Below, one piece after another: positions 7,804-15,501 of a DNA stretch of 64,000 bases (position 1 is its first letter; each line of letters begins with the position of its first letter). The notes under the pieces were generated by a model. It was not told where the DNA came from, made no database searches, and saw only the letters and a program-made list of their open reading frames with translations. Position numbers and translations under genes: made by a program. Origin of the DNA: JACDBZ01 sp038233215 (GTDB lineage: Bacteria; Chloroflexota; Limnocylindria; QHBO01). The DNA lies in contig JBBSML010000003.1 of the NCBI GenBank assembly GCA_038233215.1, forward strand, positions 1 through 64,000. Direction: 5' to 3'.

Positions 7804-9002
7804 GACAGGGTCGAGTGTTCCGACGCTGCACCAAGTGCGGCATGCGCGTTCAGGAGCGGCGTTGTTCCTGCGGCTCCGACCGCTCGACGTGGAGCTACAT
7901 CGTTGACGTCGCGCCCCCCGGCGCACCGCGTGAACAGCGGCGCGCTGGAGGGTTCGCCACCAAGGCTCAAGCCGTCGAGGCGATGCACGCGCTCCAGTCG
8001 TCGGCGGCGACGTCTGGGCGCTTTGTCGAGCCGTCGCGCCAGACGGTCGGCCAGTACCTCCAGACGTGGCTCCAATCGGTCCGTCCGCCGGCCGTCCGCG
8101 GCGGGACGTGGCGGGGATACGAACTGAACGTGAGACGTCACCTAGTTCCCCGACTCGGGTCGCTCCCGCTCCAGCAGTTGAACCGCGCCGCCGTCAAAGC
8201 GGCTTACCAGGACATCGCCGAGCAAGGCTCGCCGAGCGCCGGACCGCTGAACGCGAAGACGGTCCACAACGTCCACTTGACGCTGCGCAAGGCGCTCCAC
8301 GACGCCGTCGAGGACCGGATGCTGTCGCACAATCCCGCGGATGGTGCGCACCGTCTGCACCGCGACCGTCCCGAGATGAAGACGTGGTCGGCCGACCAGT
8401 TGTCGTCGTTTCTCACAGCGGTCGCGGACGACGAACGGTTCCCGTTGTGGCGACTGGCCGCGACGACTGGGATGCGCCGCGGGGAGCTGCTCGGCTTACG
8501 CTGGCACGACGTCGACCTCGACGGCGGTCGCGTCCAGGTCGTTCAGCAGCGCGTCCGCGGGGACAGCGGATTCACCTACGGCCCGCCGAAGACCTCGAAG
8601 GGTCGACGATCAATCGCGCTGGACCCAGCGACGGTCGGCGCACTGGCGACGCATCGCAAGGCGCAGGCGGTCATCCGTCCGCGGTTCGGTCCATACGATG
8701 AGGACGCCGACCTCGTCTTCGCGCGGGCCGACGGCTCCCCGATGGACCCCGACTCAATGAGCGGCCGGTTCGAGCGTCTGGTCCGCAAGTTCCGACTGCC
8801 GATCATCCGACTCCATGATCTTAGGCATACCCACGCCACCCTCGCGCTGGCAGCCGGCATCCATCCGAAGGTGGTGCAGGAGCGGCTCGGCCACAGCAGC
8901 GTGATCATGACACTCGACCTGTATTCGCACGCGGTGCCAGGCATGCAGGCCGATGCGGCCTCGAGGATCGCGGCGCTCATCGACGAGGCCGTCAGTCTGT
9001 GA
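7800..9002 (+). CDS. int: tyrosine recombinase (phage integrase) with N-terminal zinc ribbon
   Basis: The 400-residue protein from ATG 7800 carries an N-terminal ribbon (C10, C13, C22, C24), a SAM-like core-binding domain (about 80-190) and the catalytic domain. Visible active-site residues are R226 in TGMRRGEL, K267 in TSKGRR, H339-x-x-R342 in LHDLRHTH, H365 in LGHSS and Y375 in DLYSH. All are intact. It would integrate and excise the element. The ATG overlaps the previous stop. A strong terminator at 9038-9059 and the tRNA-Arg 3' end follow directly, consistent with att in the tRNA. Confidence 0.95.
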   Translation: MRQGRVFRRCTKCGMRVQERRCSCGSDRSTWSYIVDVAPPGAPREQRRAGGFATKAQAVEAMHALQSSAATSGRFVEPSRQTVGQYLQTWLQSVRPPAVRGGTWRGYELNVRRHLVPRLGSLPLQQLNRAAVKAAYQDIAEQGSPSAGPLNAKTVHNVHLTLRKALHDAVEDRMLSHNPADGAHRLHRDRPEMKTWSADQLSSFLTAVADDERFPLWRLAATTGMRRGELLGLRWHDVDLDGGRVQVVQQRVRGDSGFTYGPPKTSKGRRSIALDPATVGALATHRKAQAVIRPRFGPYDEDADLVFARADGSPMDPDSMSGRFERLVRKFRLPIIRLHDLRHTHATLALAAGIHPKVVQERLGHSSVIMTLDLYSHAVPGMQADAASRIAALIDEAVSL

Positions 9003-9019
9003 CCATTCCGTGACCATTC
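8999..9019 (+). repeat. two direct repeats GTGACCATTC at the integrase 3' end
   Basis: GTGACCATTC occurs at 8999-9008 and again at 9010-9019, one helical turn apart and about 60 nt from the tRNA 3' end. This is where integrase arm sites or Xis sites would sit. The first copy overlaps the integrase stop codon. Confidence 0.4.
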
Positions 9020-9037
9020 GGTCCGCCAGACGCGACG

Positions 9038-9059
9038 AGAGCCCCCGGATGGGGGCTCT
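9038..9059 (+). terminator. intrinsic terminator after integrase
   Basis: AGAGCCCCC (9038-9046) pairs perfectly with GGGGGCTCT (9051-9059) around GGAT and is followed by a short T stretch. It separates the element from the opposing tRNA genes. Confidence 0.75.
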
Positions 9060-9074
9060 TTCGTGCTCAAAGTG

Positions 9075-9150
9075 TGGCGTGCCCGAGAGGACTCGAACCT
9101 CCGACCTTTAGGTCCGCAACCTAACGCTCTATCCACTGAGCTACGGGCAC
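9075..9150 (-). tRNA. tRNA-Arg (anticodon GCG), likely integration site
   Basis: A full cloverleaf reads on the minus strand: acceptor GTGCCCG/CGGGCAC, D arm GCTC/GAGC with A20, anticodon stem TTAGG/CCTAA enclosing the loop TTGCGGA (anticodon GCG), T arm GGAGG-TTCGAGT-CCTCT, discriminator G and encoded CCA. A20, C35 and G36 fit arginine identity. Most bacteria read CGN with an inosine-modified ACG tRNA, so G34 is uncommon. The 3' end faces the integrase. Confidence 0.92.
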
Positions 9151-9156
9151 ACGCGC

Positions 9157-9249
9157 TGGCGGAGAGGGAGGGATTCGAACCCTCGGAAGAGGTTTACCCC
9201 CTTCAACGGTTTAGCAAACCGCCGCACTAGGCCACTATGCGACCTCTCC
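9157..9249 (-). tRNA. tRNA-Ser (anticodon GCT)
   Basis: A class II tRNA with acceptor GGAGAGG/CCTCTCC, anticodon stem GCGGT/ACCGT enclosing TTGCTAA (anticodon GCT), a long variable arm, T loop TTCGAAT and encoded GCCA end. It reads AGC/AGT codons and lies 6 nt upstream of tRNA-Arg in the same direction, so the two are probably co-transcribed. Confidence 0.93.
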
Positions 9250-9328
9250 GAACGGCGCCGATGATAGCATGGGGGCTCGCCATCAACGGACCCGTCCCTG
9301 GCTGTTCGTTGCTTCCTGTACCCATCCG

Positions 9329-9334
9329 TAGCGT
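9329..9334 (+). promoter_or_regulatory. -10 box TAGCGT of a leaderless aroE promoter
   Basis: TAGCGT ends 7 nt before ATG 9342, matching the leaderless spacing seen elsewhere in the window. It decides the start choice for aroE. Confidence 0.45.
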
Positions 9335-9341
9335 GTCCGAG

Positions 9342-10226
9342 ATGCCTGCAACCCGCCTCCCGATTATCGGCTATCCCCTGACCGACACGCCGCTCGAAGG
9401 CGTCCTTCGCGCTGCCATCGGCGACATTGGGGCGCGGCTGGAGATCGAGCAATGGGAGCGTCGACCCCATCAGCTCGCTGACGCGCTCCGTGAGATTCGG
9501 GAAGACGACGCCTTCGCCGGCGTGCTCCTTGCCTCGCCACACAAGGAGAAGGCTCCCCCACTCTCCGATGCGCTCTCCGAAGACGCGCGCATCAGCGGAG
9601 CGGTCAATGTCTTCGTGCGGGATGAGCGGCGTCTCCGAGGCCACAACACGGACGCGGATGGCATCCGAGCGGGGCTGATCTCGATCCTGCCGAAGGTGCG
9701 CGGGAAGTGGCCGCGCAACGCCGTCGTGCTCGGCGCCGGCGGCGGCGCGCGGGCCGTCGTGGCCGTCCTCATCGGAGCAGGATTCCAGCATGTCGCCGTG
9801 CTGAACCGTCACCTCCACAAGGCCGAGGCGCTCGTGGCACATTTCTCGCGTACCGCCCGAAACATGGAGCTTCGTGCGCGACCGTGGCACGACGCGATCA
9901 TCGAGGCGGAGCTGGCGCGTGCCGAACTGCTCGTGAATGCCAGCGGCATCGGGGCGGATGGTGACGACTCGCCGATCGCCGCTGACCTGCTGCCTCCCGA
10001 CCGCTATCTCCTCGACCTCGTCCTCAACCGTGCGTCGACGCCGCTCATGGACGCGACGAGGGCACAGGGAGGCACTGCGGTAAACGGCCAGGCGGCGTTC
10101 CTGAGGGCAAGCTCGGAATCGATCAATCTGCTGACCGGGAAGCACCCCGCGGCCTCACTCCTTCATTCAGCTCTGGCGGCGGAGCTCGGCCTGCCCGCTG
10201 AGGCGCTCGCGGCAGTTGATGACTGA
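9342..10226 (+). CDS. aroE: shikimate dehydrogenase family protein, divergent
   Basis: The 294-residue product has the AroE layout: N-terminal substrate domain (PIIGYPLTDTP), catalytic K68 in SPHKEK, N89 in GAVNV, D104 in HNTDADG, and a Rossmann domain with GAGGGARA and NRHLHKA (NADP-type Arg). Some shikimate-contacting positions differ from the family. The Ser-x-Ser pair of HSKSP is Thr-x-Thr here (LTDTP). The C-terminal GMLxxQA Gln appears replaced (GQAAFLRAS), and the DMVY Tyr is Leu. It may be shikimate dehydrogenase or a related polyol/quinate-type dehydrogenase. Start at ATG 9342 follows a -10 box at leaderless distance. Confidence 0.75.
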   Translation: MPATRLPIIGYPLTDTPLEGVLRAAIGDIGARLEIEQWERRPHQLADALREIREDDAFAGVLLASPHKEKAPPLSDALSEDARISGAVNVFVRDERRLRGHNTDADGIRAGLISILPKVRGKWPRNAVVLGAGGGARAVVAVLIGAGFQHVAVLNRHLHKAEALVAHFSRTARNMELRARPWHDAIIEAELARAELLVNASGIGADGDDSPIAADLLPPDRYLLDLVLNRASTPLMDATRAQGGTAVNGQAAFLRASSESINLLTGKHPAASLLHSALAAELGLPAEALAAVDD

Positions 10227-10274
10227 CGCAATGATGCGCCGGACCCGCGCGACCGTTCCTTCTGCGAGCGTGGT

Positions 10275-10883
10275 GTGAACGACGATCGTCGTGCGGACGC
10301 TCAACTGGCCGATCGTATCCGGATCGGCGACACGGAGGCGCTCGGTGAGCTGTATGACCGCTATGCGGGCACAGCGACCGCCACGGCCCTTCGTGTCGTC
10401 GGAAGCCGGGAGGAAGCAGAGGATGTCGTGCACGACGCGTTCGTCGCAGTCTGGCGCAAGATCGACCGCTTCGACGCGGAGCGGGGAGCATTGCGCGCGT
10501 GGCTCATGACAGTGGTTCGCAATCGAGCCATCGATCGGGTGCGCGCGCGACGCGTCAGCATCGACGTGGATGACGCGGATGAGCGATCGCTTCTGCGAAC
10601 CGGTCCGAACCCGACGATGGAGGATGCGCTCTCCCGTGCATCTGCCGCGGACCTGCGGGCTGCCATGGCGTCGCTGCCCGATGACCAACGCCGTGCGCTC
10701 GAGCTCGCCTACTTCGAGGGCTACACGTACCGCGAGGTCGCGGACCTCACCGGCGTACCCGCGGGAACCGCCAACGGGAGGCTGCGCCTGGCCCTGGGGA
10801 AGCTGCGCGAGGCGTTGACCGGGACGACGGCCGCACCCCTGCACTTCGTTGACGCGTCGCTGCGCAAGGATCTGAGCCGATGA
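10275..10883 (+). CDS. ECF sigma-70 factor (SigK/ECF19-like)
   Basis: The 202-residue product has region 2 (ALGELYDRYAGTATATALRV, then AEDVVHDAFVAVWRKIDRFD and WLMTVVRNRAIDRVR) and region 4 (LPDDQRRALELAYFEGYTY, then REVADLTGVPAGTANGRLR). GTG 10275 is the start. It overlaps the next gene by 4 nt (ATGA), and that gene is an RskA-type anti-sigma. The pair should therefore form a membrane-controlled stress or redox switch, as in mycobacterial SigK/RskA. Confidence 0.93.
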   Translation: MNDDRRADAQLADRIRIGDTEALGELYDRYAGTATATALRVVGSREEAEDVVHDAFVAVWRKIDRFDAERGALRAWLMTVVRNRAIDRVRARRVSIDVDDADERSLLRTGPNPTMEDALSRASAADLRAAMASLPDDQRRALELAYFEGYTYREVADLTGVPAGTANGRLRLALGKLREALTGTTAAPLHFVDASLRKDLSR

Positions 10884-11641
10884 CCATCCAGCTCGACATT
10901 GATTGCCAGACCTTCGACGAAGTCGCTCCGGCGTACGGCCTGGGCGCCGCGGAGGGGCGTGAGATCGACGCGATCGAGCAGCACCTGGATTTCTGCACGG
11001 AGCCGCATGACGAGGCGCGCGAGCTGATCGCGGCCGCATCGCTGATCCCGGCTACGCTCGAGCCCGCCGTTCCCTCGGCCGCCCTCCGCGGTCGATTGAT
11101 GGCGACGATCGCCGAGACGCCGCAGGAGCATCGGTCGACGGCCGTTTCACCCGGGCGACGAACCGCGGTGATCGAACCGATGACGACGCCCCGACGCCCC
11201 TGGTGGCAGTTCGGCGCCATGCCATCTGCCGTTGCCGCCGTCGGGCTGGCCGCCGCGGTCGGCCTGGGAGCGTGGGGAATCACCCTGAACGGCCAGCTGT
11301 CCGATCGCGATGCGGCCCTGCGCGCCGTGGCATCGGCCGACGCGGCCTACGTCGCCGAGGGCGACGCCGGTCGCGGTTGGGTCATCCAGAACGGCAACGA
11401 GGCACTGTTCCTGGCCGACGGGCTCGCCGAGCTCGCAGCCGGTCAGCTGTATGAGCTGTGGCTGATGGACGCCGCTGGCAATCCCGTCGCGGTCGGGACA
11501 CTGGACAACACGGATGGTGTCGCCGTCGTGACGCTCGAACAGGACCTCGACGACGCCGCCACCTTCGCGGTGACGGTCGAGACAGAGCGGGTCGATCGGC
11601 CGACGAGTGACCCGGTCATGGTTGCCGCACTCGGGGCCTGA
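10880..11641 (+). CDS. RskA-type transmembrane anti-sigma factor
   Basis: The 253-residue product has an N-terminal cytoplasmic sigma-binding region (about 1-90, with an HLDFCTEPH motif like a degraded zinc anti-sigma site). One membrane helix (AVAAVGLAAAVGLGAWGITL, near 120-138) and an extracellular RskA C-terminal domain (LYELWLMDAAGNPVAVGTL) follow. It should hold the upstream ECF sigma at the membrane until proteolysed. Start and stop coupling (ATGA) with the sigma gene sets their ratio. Confidence 0.92.
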   Translation: MTIQLDIDCQTFDEVAPAYGLGAAEGREIDAIEQHLDFCTEPHDEARELIAAASLIPATLEPAVPSAALRGRLMATIAETPQEHRSTAVSPGRRTAVIEPMTTPRRPWWQFGAMPSAVAAVGLAAAVGLGAWGITLNGQLSDRDAALRAVASADAAYVAEGDAGRGWVIQNGNEALFLADGLAELAAGQLYELWLMDAAGNPVAVGTLDNTDGVAVVTLEQDLDDAATFAVTVETERVDRPTSDPVMVAALGA

Positions 11642-12036
11642 CCCCGGCGCCTCACCCTACCGCCGCTGAGCGGCGCTATCTGCTCCAGGACGAATAGCGT
11701 CTGCCACACCTGCCCACCGCATCGGACTGGCGAGCGCCGCTGAGCGGTGGAACCACCGCGCGTCAGGTCCGCGGGCTGAGCATTCGCCGGAGGCGGTAGG
11801 GGTCATGGAAAGGGCCCCGGCCCGCCGAAGCGGAACCGGGACCCTTCACGCGGAGGGAACCGCATCTAATGGACGCGCGCGGAGACCTCGCGAGTGCGTC
11901 GGGTCAGGTCAGCGTGGACAGCGCGGCAACAGCAAACCCAATGGGGCCGAGCGAGTCTCGCGCATATGGCTCATGTGACGTGTACGCAGCGGCGGGCATC
12001 CTGCATGTGTCGAGCTTGCGTAGACTCGCTCGACCG
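11642..12036. other. non-coding interval with a hairpin
   Basis: This stretch holds no convincing gene. GCCGCTGAGCGG-type palindromes occur at about 11660 and 11733. A stem at 11810-11820/11836-11846 (one mismatch) could end the sigma operon. The frame upstream of the thymidine kinase start has no conserved content. Confidence 0.5.
11810..11846 (+). terminator. hairpin after the sigma/anti-sigma operon
   Basis: AAGGG-C-CCCGG pairs with CCGGG-A-CCCTT around a 15-nt loop. There is no T-run, so it is a likely but weak terminator. Confidence 0.4.
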
Positions 12037-12618
12037 ATGTTCTACACGCACGGCTGGGTTCACGTGATCGCCGGCTGCATGTTCTGCGGCAAGACCGACG
12101 AGATGCTTCGCCTGCTGCGGCGCTTTTCGATCGCGGGCCGGCGCGTCCTGCTCGTCAAGCCACGGCTGGACACGCGGACCGATCGCGTCACCGTCATCTC
12201 GCGGTCGGGGGCCCAGCATCACGCCATCACGGTCGACGCGTCCACCGAGATCGAGGCGGCGGTCACCGAAGCCGATATCGTGGCCATCGAGGAAGGACAG
12301 TTCTTCGACGACCGGCTGCCCGACGTCGTGGAGCGCCTGGCTCGGCTCGGTAAGCAGGTCGTGGTCACCGGCCTCGACCGAGACTTCCGCGGTGTTCCAT
12401 TCGGAACCATGCCGCGGCTCCTGGCGCTCGCCGATCAGGTGACGAAGCTGACCGCCATCTGCATGGTCTGCGGCGAGCCGGCGACGCGAACGCAGCGGCT
12501 CATCGACGGCATGGCCGCAGGGGCCGATTCACCGCTCATCGTGATCGGCGGGATGGGCGACGAGACGTACGAGGCCCGCTGCCGTATCCACCACGAGGTT
12601 CCGGGTCTCGAGCCCTGA
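12037..12618 (+). CDS. tdk: thymidine kinase
   Basis: The 193-residue product starts MFYTHGWVHVIAGCMFCGKT, with the P-loop at G13-T20 and DEMLRLLRR after it. IEEGQFFDD carries the Glu/Gln pair of the catalytic region, and TGLDRDFRGVPFG is the lasso-side loop. The zinc ligands are CMVC and YEARCRIHH. Length is normal for bacterial TK1-type enzymes. It phosphorylates thymidine for DNA synthesis. I reject the longer frame to 11869 because TAGACT lies 10 nt upstream of ATG 12037 and the extra 56 residues are non-conserved. Confidence 0.93.
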   Translation: MFYTHGWVHVIAGCMFCGKTDEMLRLLRRFSIAGRRVLLVKPRLDTRTDRVTVISRSGAQHHAITVDASTEIEAAVTEADIVAIEEGQFFDDRLPDVVERLARLGKQVVVTGLDRDFRGVPFGTMPRLLALADQVTKLTAICMVCGEPATRTQRLIDGMAAGADSPLIVIGGMGDETYEARCRIHHEVPGLEP

Positions 12619-13092
12619 TCGGATCCTCCGCCCGCGCAACCGGGTGCCTCTACCTCCGAGGGACAGGCCTCCATTGCATCAGACGGCGCATCTCGACCGG
12701 AACTCGCGGTCGATGTCATGGGGATGTGCACGGGCGTCGCACGGGCACGGGTCGTTAGAACTCCGCGGCCATGGCACTCGCACTGGTCGTTCGCGCGATC
12801 AGGAGGGTATGGCGACACAGAGCAATTCGAGCGACTAAGGGCTGCAGGGTCTCCTGGGTACCGATCTGACGGTCAGCGGGCTCGACCCTCGCTGGTACCC
12901 CTTGTTGCTCAGTGCTGCCGCCGCAGGTGTCCTTCATTGACGGCCCGTATCGCCAGCGTGCCTGTCAGATAGGGCTGTCAGGAGCCGCCGCCATCCCGAC
13001 TTTGCCGAACGACCTGCTAGCGGATCGGTCGGACGTTTCGGGCTTCGCGGCGGCTCCCCGAGGAAGGCTACGAAGGACCGGCTACCAGCCGA
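12619..13092. other. 474-nt interval without a supported gene
   Basis: All frames here are short and of biased composition. A 9-codon frame after AGGAGG near 12812 has only 2 nt between the box and ATG and no other support. I see no tRNA, riboswitch or strong terminator. Confidence 0.5.
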
Positions 13093-13881
13093 TTACGTGT
13101 TCCGAACGACGTCGTCGCCTTCAATATCGAACTCTTCGCGTCGCACCGTGTCAGTGACACGCTCCGTGTCGGTCTTGGCGGTCTTGCCGAGCTCCAATTC
13201 CTCGACGACGCGGGCTTCCTTGCCGGTCCGCACCCGCTCTTCGTAGACTGGCATATCAACCGATGCATCGGTCAACGCCTCATCCGTCGTAGGGCGATCG
13301 ACGGCTCGGCGGGTGATCGTGACTTCCTCGCGCGTGACCGGCACGTCGACCGACTGCTCCTCGGCGACGACCCGCTTGCCGACCCGGACGTTGCCAGCTT
13401 GTTCGGTGTGCTTGTCGACGGTCAGGCGCTCCTCGCTGCGTTCGAGCACAACGCGGTCCTTGTCGTCAGCGCCGCGCCCGGTATCCGTATAGCCCCGATC
13501 GGTCTCAGCGTGGCCGGAATAGTATCCGCCGATCTCAGTGCGGTAGTCGTCGTCACGGTATCGAAGCTCATCGAACTCCGGCGCGTTTTCAATCTGAGTC
13601 TTGGTCAGATCGACCCAGACTCGGCGATCCGCAGCGTCCACCCGCTGGATCGCGCCGCCGGGGAGCACGACCTTCTTGCCGAAGATCCATGGGCCCGTGT
13701 CCACCACAACGTAGCTCTTGCCCGCGTCGTAGGTCGCCTCATCGACAGTGCCGATCGAGCCGTCGGTGGCCTCAATGTCGAACCCCGTCATGTCGACGGT
13801 GCCCCACGAGTCGGAGTCGCGGTATGTCCACAAATCCGTACTATCACTATTCGTTCGCGTGCTCTGTTTCTTACGAGCCAT
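13093..13881 (-). CDS. PRC-barrel and DUF2382 stress-associated protein
   Basis: The 262-residue hydrophilic protein has an N-terminal PRC-barrel-like domain (about 15-95: GFDIEATDGSIGTVDEATYD, VLPGGAIQRVDAADRRVWV). A C-terminal YsnF/DUF2382 domain follows (about 135-250: VVLERSEERLTVDKH, VGKRVVAEEQSVDVPVTREE, VYEERVRTGKEARVVEEL). This pairing occurs in desiccation and radiation-tolerant bacteria; the exact role is unknown. ATG 13881 has AAGGAA about 8 nt upstream. A short sequence shared with the promoter region of the response regulator lies about 140 nt upstream. Confidence 0.88.
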   Translation of the reverse strand: MARKKQSTRTNSDSTDLWTYRDSDSWGTVDMTGFDIEATDGSIGTVDEATYDAGKSYVVVDTGPWIFGKKVVLPGGAIQRVDAADRRVWVDLTKTQIENAPEFDELRYRDDDYRTEIGGYYSGHAETDRGYTDTGRGADDKDRVVLERSEERLTVDKHTEQAGNVRVGKRVVAEEQSVDVPVTREEVTITRRAVDRPTTDEALTDASVDMPVYEERVRTGKEARVVEELELGKTAKTDTERVTDTVRREEFDIEGDDVVRNT

Positions 13882-14498
13882 ATGAACCGTTCCTTCCCGC
13901 TTGCGCGGAGGCTGTCGAGCCTTCCGCTTCCTAATGTGCCGACGTGCCTCTTGGTTCCTGTTCGGCCGCCGAGCGTCCAAGCCGGCATCTTCGGCACCAT
14001 AGCCGTCGGAGCCGCTCGATTCCATTACGGGAACCCGCAGTCTTTGGTGCCAGCGAGAGGATCTGGCCGCAGATTTCGGCCAGGCGATCCCAGGCGACGC
14101 AGGGGTGGTACTCGGTCCGCTCGCCGTTGCCGCCGCGATACTCGTTTGTCGCGACCGAACAGGTCGCCAATAGCGCAGTTTGACGGAATGCTCCTGGTGG
14201 CCCGATGGCCGTGGACGGAGCCGCGACGCGCAATGGGACGACAATTCGACGGCCGACACTACATCCCGCGCGGCAGGCCGTTACCATTTGCCGATGTCGG
14301 TGGAAACGGCAAAGCAGCTCATCGTCGCTTGGCGAGCCGTCCCACTGGCTCACATCCCGCGGAACGATCGCGCGACGCCTTGTCTCGGGGCCGACCTACG
14401 TTCCGTGGTCCAGGAACGCCGCGACCTCGTCGAAGCCGCACCACTTCTTCATGGTCACCGTGGGGCCTTCGCCAGGGCCGGAATCGATAGCGACCTCA
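13882..14498. other. 617-nt interval without a supported gene
   Basis: No frame here resembles a known protein. The part near 14498 lies just downstream of the premature stop of the RsbR-like fragment and may be decayed coding sequence. The only clear element is the copy of a 23-bp repeat at 14019-14042. Confidence 0.5.
14019..14042 (-). repeat. copy 1 of a short repeated element upstream of the DUF2382 gene
   Basis: On the plus strand it reads ATTCCATTACGGGAA, then C, then CCGCAGT. The same sequence with one change is at 16075-16098. Each copy lies 140-150 nt upstream of a minus-strand gene with a stress or signalling role. Confidence 0.55.
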
Positions 14499-14705
14499 TT
14501 AATTGTCGTAGACCGCAGTGACTTCGGAGAAGATTTCGTCGGCCGTCATGACCCGTAACAGCTGCGCTTCCGTGATGCGGTGCGTCCACTCTTCGCGAAG
14601 TGGAGTGAGGTGGTGCCGCAGGTGAGCGACGAGCTCCTGCAGCAGCGAGCGGTCGGGGTCACGGTCCCTTGCAACGCCCTCGACGGCGCTGATGCCCTTC
14701 TCCAT
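14499..14705 (-). pseudogene. truncated RsbR-N (RsbRD)-like fragment, 68 codons
   Basis: The frame from ATG 14705 holds LLQELVAHLRHHLTPLREEW followed by THRITEAQLLRVMTADEIFS and EVTAVYDN, which resembles the start of RsbR-type sensor domains. In that family the text normally continues with Tyr-Val after YDN. Here a TAA, then at once TGA, replaces it, and no STAS domain follows. I infer loss of the C-terminal part. It could still be expressed as a stand-alone 68-residue protein. Confidence 0.45.
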
Positions 14706-14919
14706 GGCGTGATTCGTTCTCTCTCTCGGCCAAGTCCGCCCGATTGATCTGGACTGGTGGCAGCTTCTTCGAGTCTACTCCCAGAGCCTGCGGCGGCGCG
14801 GAGCGCGAGCGCCCTCGCAGCCGATTCAGGAGCACGGGGAGCGCGCGGTAGGCGCGCGTGCGATCGACGGCCAGTGCGCTGAGCAAGATCACGATGGCGG
14901 GAACAATCCACGCGTCCAC
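14659..14919 (-). CDS. small membrane-anchored hypothetical protein (86 aa)
   Basis: From GTG 14919 (CGGAG 4 nt upstream) the product begins with a hydrophobic helix (AWIVPAIVILLSALAV) followed by a basic cytoplasmic stretch. The last third overlaps the start of the RsbR-like fragment in another frame, so one of the two may be spurious. No family is recognised. Confidence 0.35.
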   Translation of the reverse strand: MDAWIVPAIVILLSALAVDRTRAYRALPVLLNRLRGRSRSAPPQALGVDSKKLPPVQINRADLAERENESRHGEGHQRRRGRCKGP

Positions 14920-14934
14920 TCCGACTCCGATGCC

Positions 14935-15252
14935 TCAGCCACCAGCCAGGGAGTCTTCAGCAGCCGGCAAGTCCGGGCTGATCCGCAGGAGCCGCGTGAG
15001 GCGATCAAGGATCTCGGCATCTTGCACCTGAGTGTCGGCGGTGCATTCAGCGAGGCTTGGCTCCGTTCCCGGCGTGAATGGTCCGAATCCAGCGACGACG
15101 GAGCCGTCGGTGCTCAATTCGAGAAGGTACGGTTGAACCCGGTAAACGACGCGCGTAGCGGATGGGTGCATGGATGTACTCCAACATTGCGTGTGGTTCT
15201 GGATGCGGTGTCGCGGAACTGCCTCAGGCGTGTGACTCATAGGCCGCGTCAC
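14935..15252 (-). CDS. hypothetical protein (up to 105 aa)
   Basis: The core TRVVYRVQPYLLELSTDGSV and VAGFGPFTPGTEPSL looks like a small beta domain, followed by a helix (DAEILDRLTRLLRI). GTG 15252, ATG 15240 and ATG 15171 are all possible starts, and none has a clear Shine-Dalgarno. It overlaps the end of the upstream gene by up to 29 nt. No family is recognised. Confidence 0.4.
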   Translation of the reverse strand: MTRPMSHTPEAVPRHRIQNHTQCWSTSMHPSATRVVYRVQPYLLELSTDGSVVAGFGPFTPGTEPSLAECTADTQVQDAEILDRLTRLLRISPDLPAAEDSLAGG

Positions 15253-15493
15253 CTTCCGGCGGCATGGTAGAAGCGTTCTCCACCGGGGTCTCCAGCGTCG
15301 AGCCGTTCTGAGTCAACACCGCCATGGCGGACGCGGCGGCGGCCTCGAGATCCGACCCACGGCCAATCACGTCGAGGGTGATGCCGTCGCTGTCCACTGA
15401 CGCACACACCTCCCATGTCATCAGGTCGCCGGGGCCGACGATCACGCGTGGCTGCAGCGAGTCGGCAACGTCCATCTCCCCGAGTCGCTTCAT
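15224..15493 (-). CDS. hypothetical protein (89 aa)
   Basis: From ATG 15493 (AGGA 7 nt upstream, 9 nt after the response-regulator stop) the product reads MKRLGEMDVADSLQPRVIVG, then MTWEVCASVDSDGITLDVIG. It looks like a small alpha/beta domain with an Ala-rich helix and a disordered acidic end. Tight spacing makes it the second gene of the response-regulator operon. I do not recognise it. Confidence 0.5.
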   Translation of the reverse strand: MKRLGEMDVADSLQPRVIVGPGDLMTWEVCASVDSDGITLDVIGRGSDLEAAAASAMAVLTQNGSTLETPVENASTMPPEGDAAYESHA

Positions 15494-15501
15494 GTTCGGT
15501 C

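Larger units (their letters stand above)
1481..9150. mobile_element. integrated phage-satellite-like element beside tRNA-Arg (borders approximate)
   Basis: The genes between the hairpin at 1.5 kb and the tRNA-Arg at 9.1 kb form one mobile unit: major capsid protein, two small proteins, HNH nuclease, primase/helicase, a small replication-type protein, excisionase-like HTH, XRE repressor, an orphan protein and a tyrosine integrase. The integrase faces the 3' end of the tRNA, the usual arrangement after integration into a tRNA gene. I looked for a second copy of the tRNA 3' end between 1 and 1600 and did not find one, so the left border is unproven and could lie outside the window. No portal, terminase, protease or tail gene is visible. 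Confidence 0.7.

Noticed and set aside
12644..12838. Short frame ending MATQSNSSD after AGGAGG
   Set aside because: The spacer to ATG is only 2 nt, the peptide is 9 residues and nothing supports expression.
13399..14490. 363-codon plus-strand frame
   Set aside because: It overlaps the DUF2382 gene in antisense, and its composition is not protein-like.
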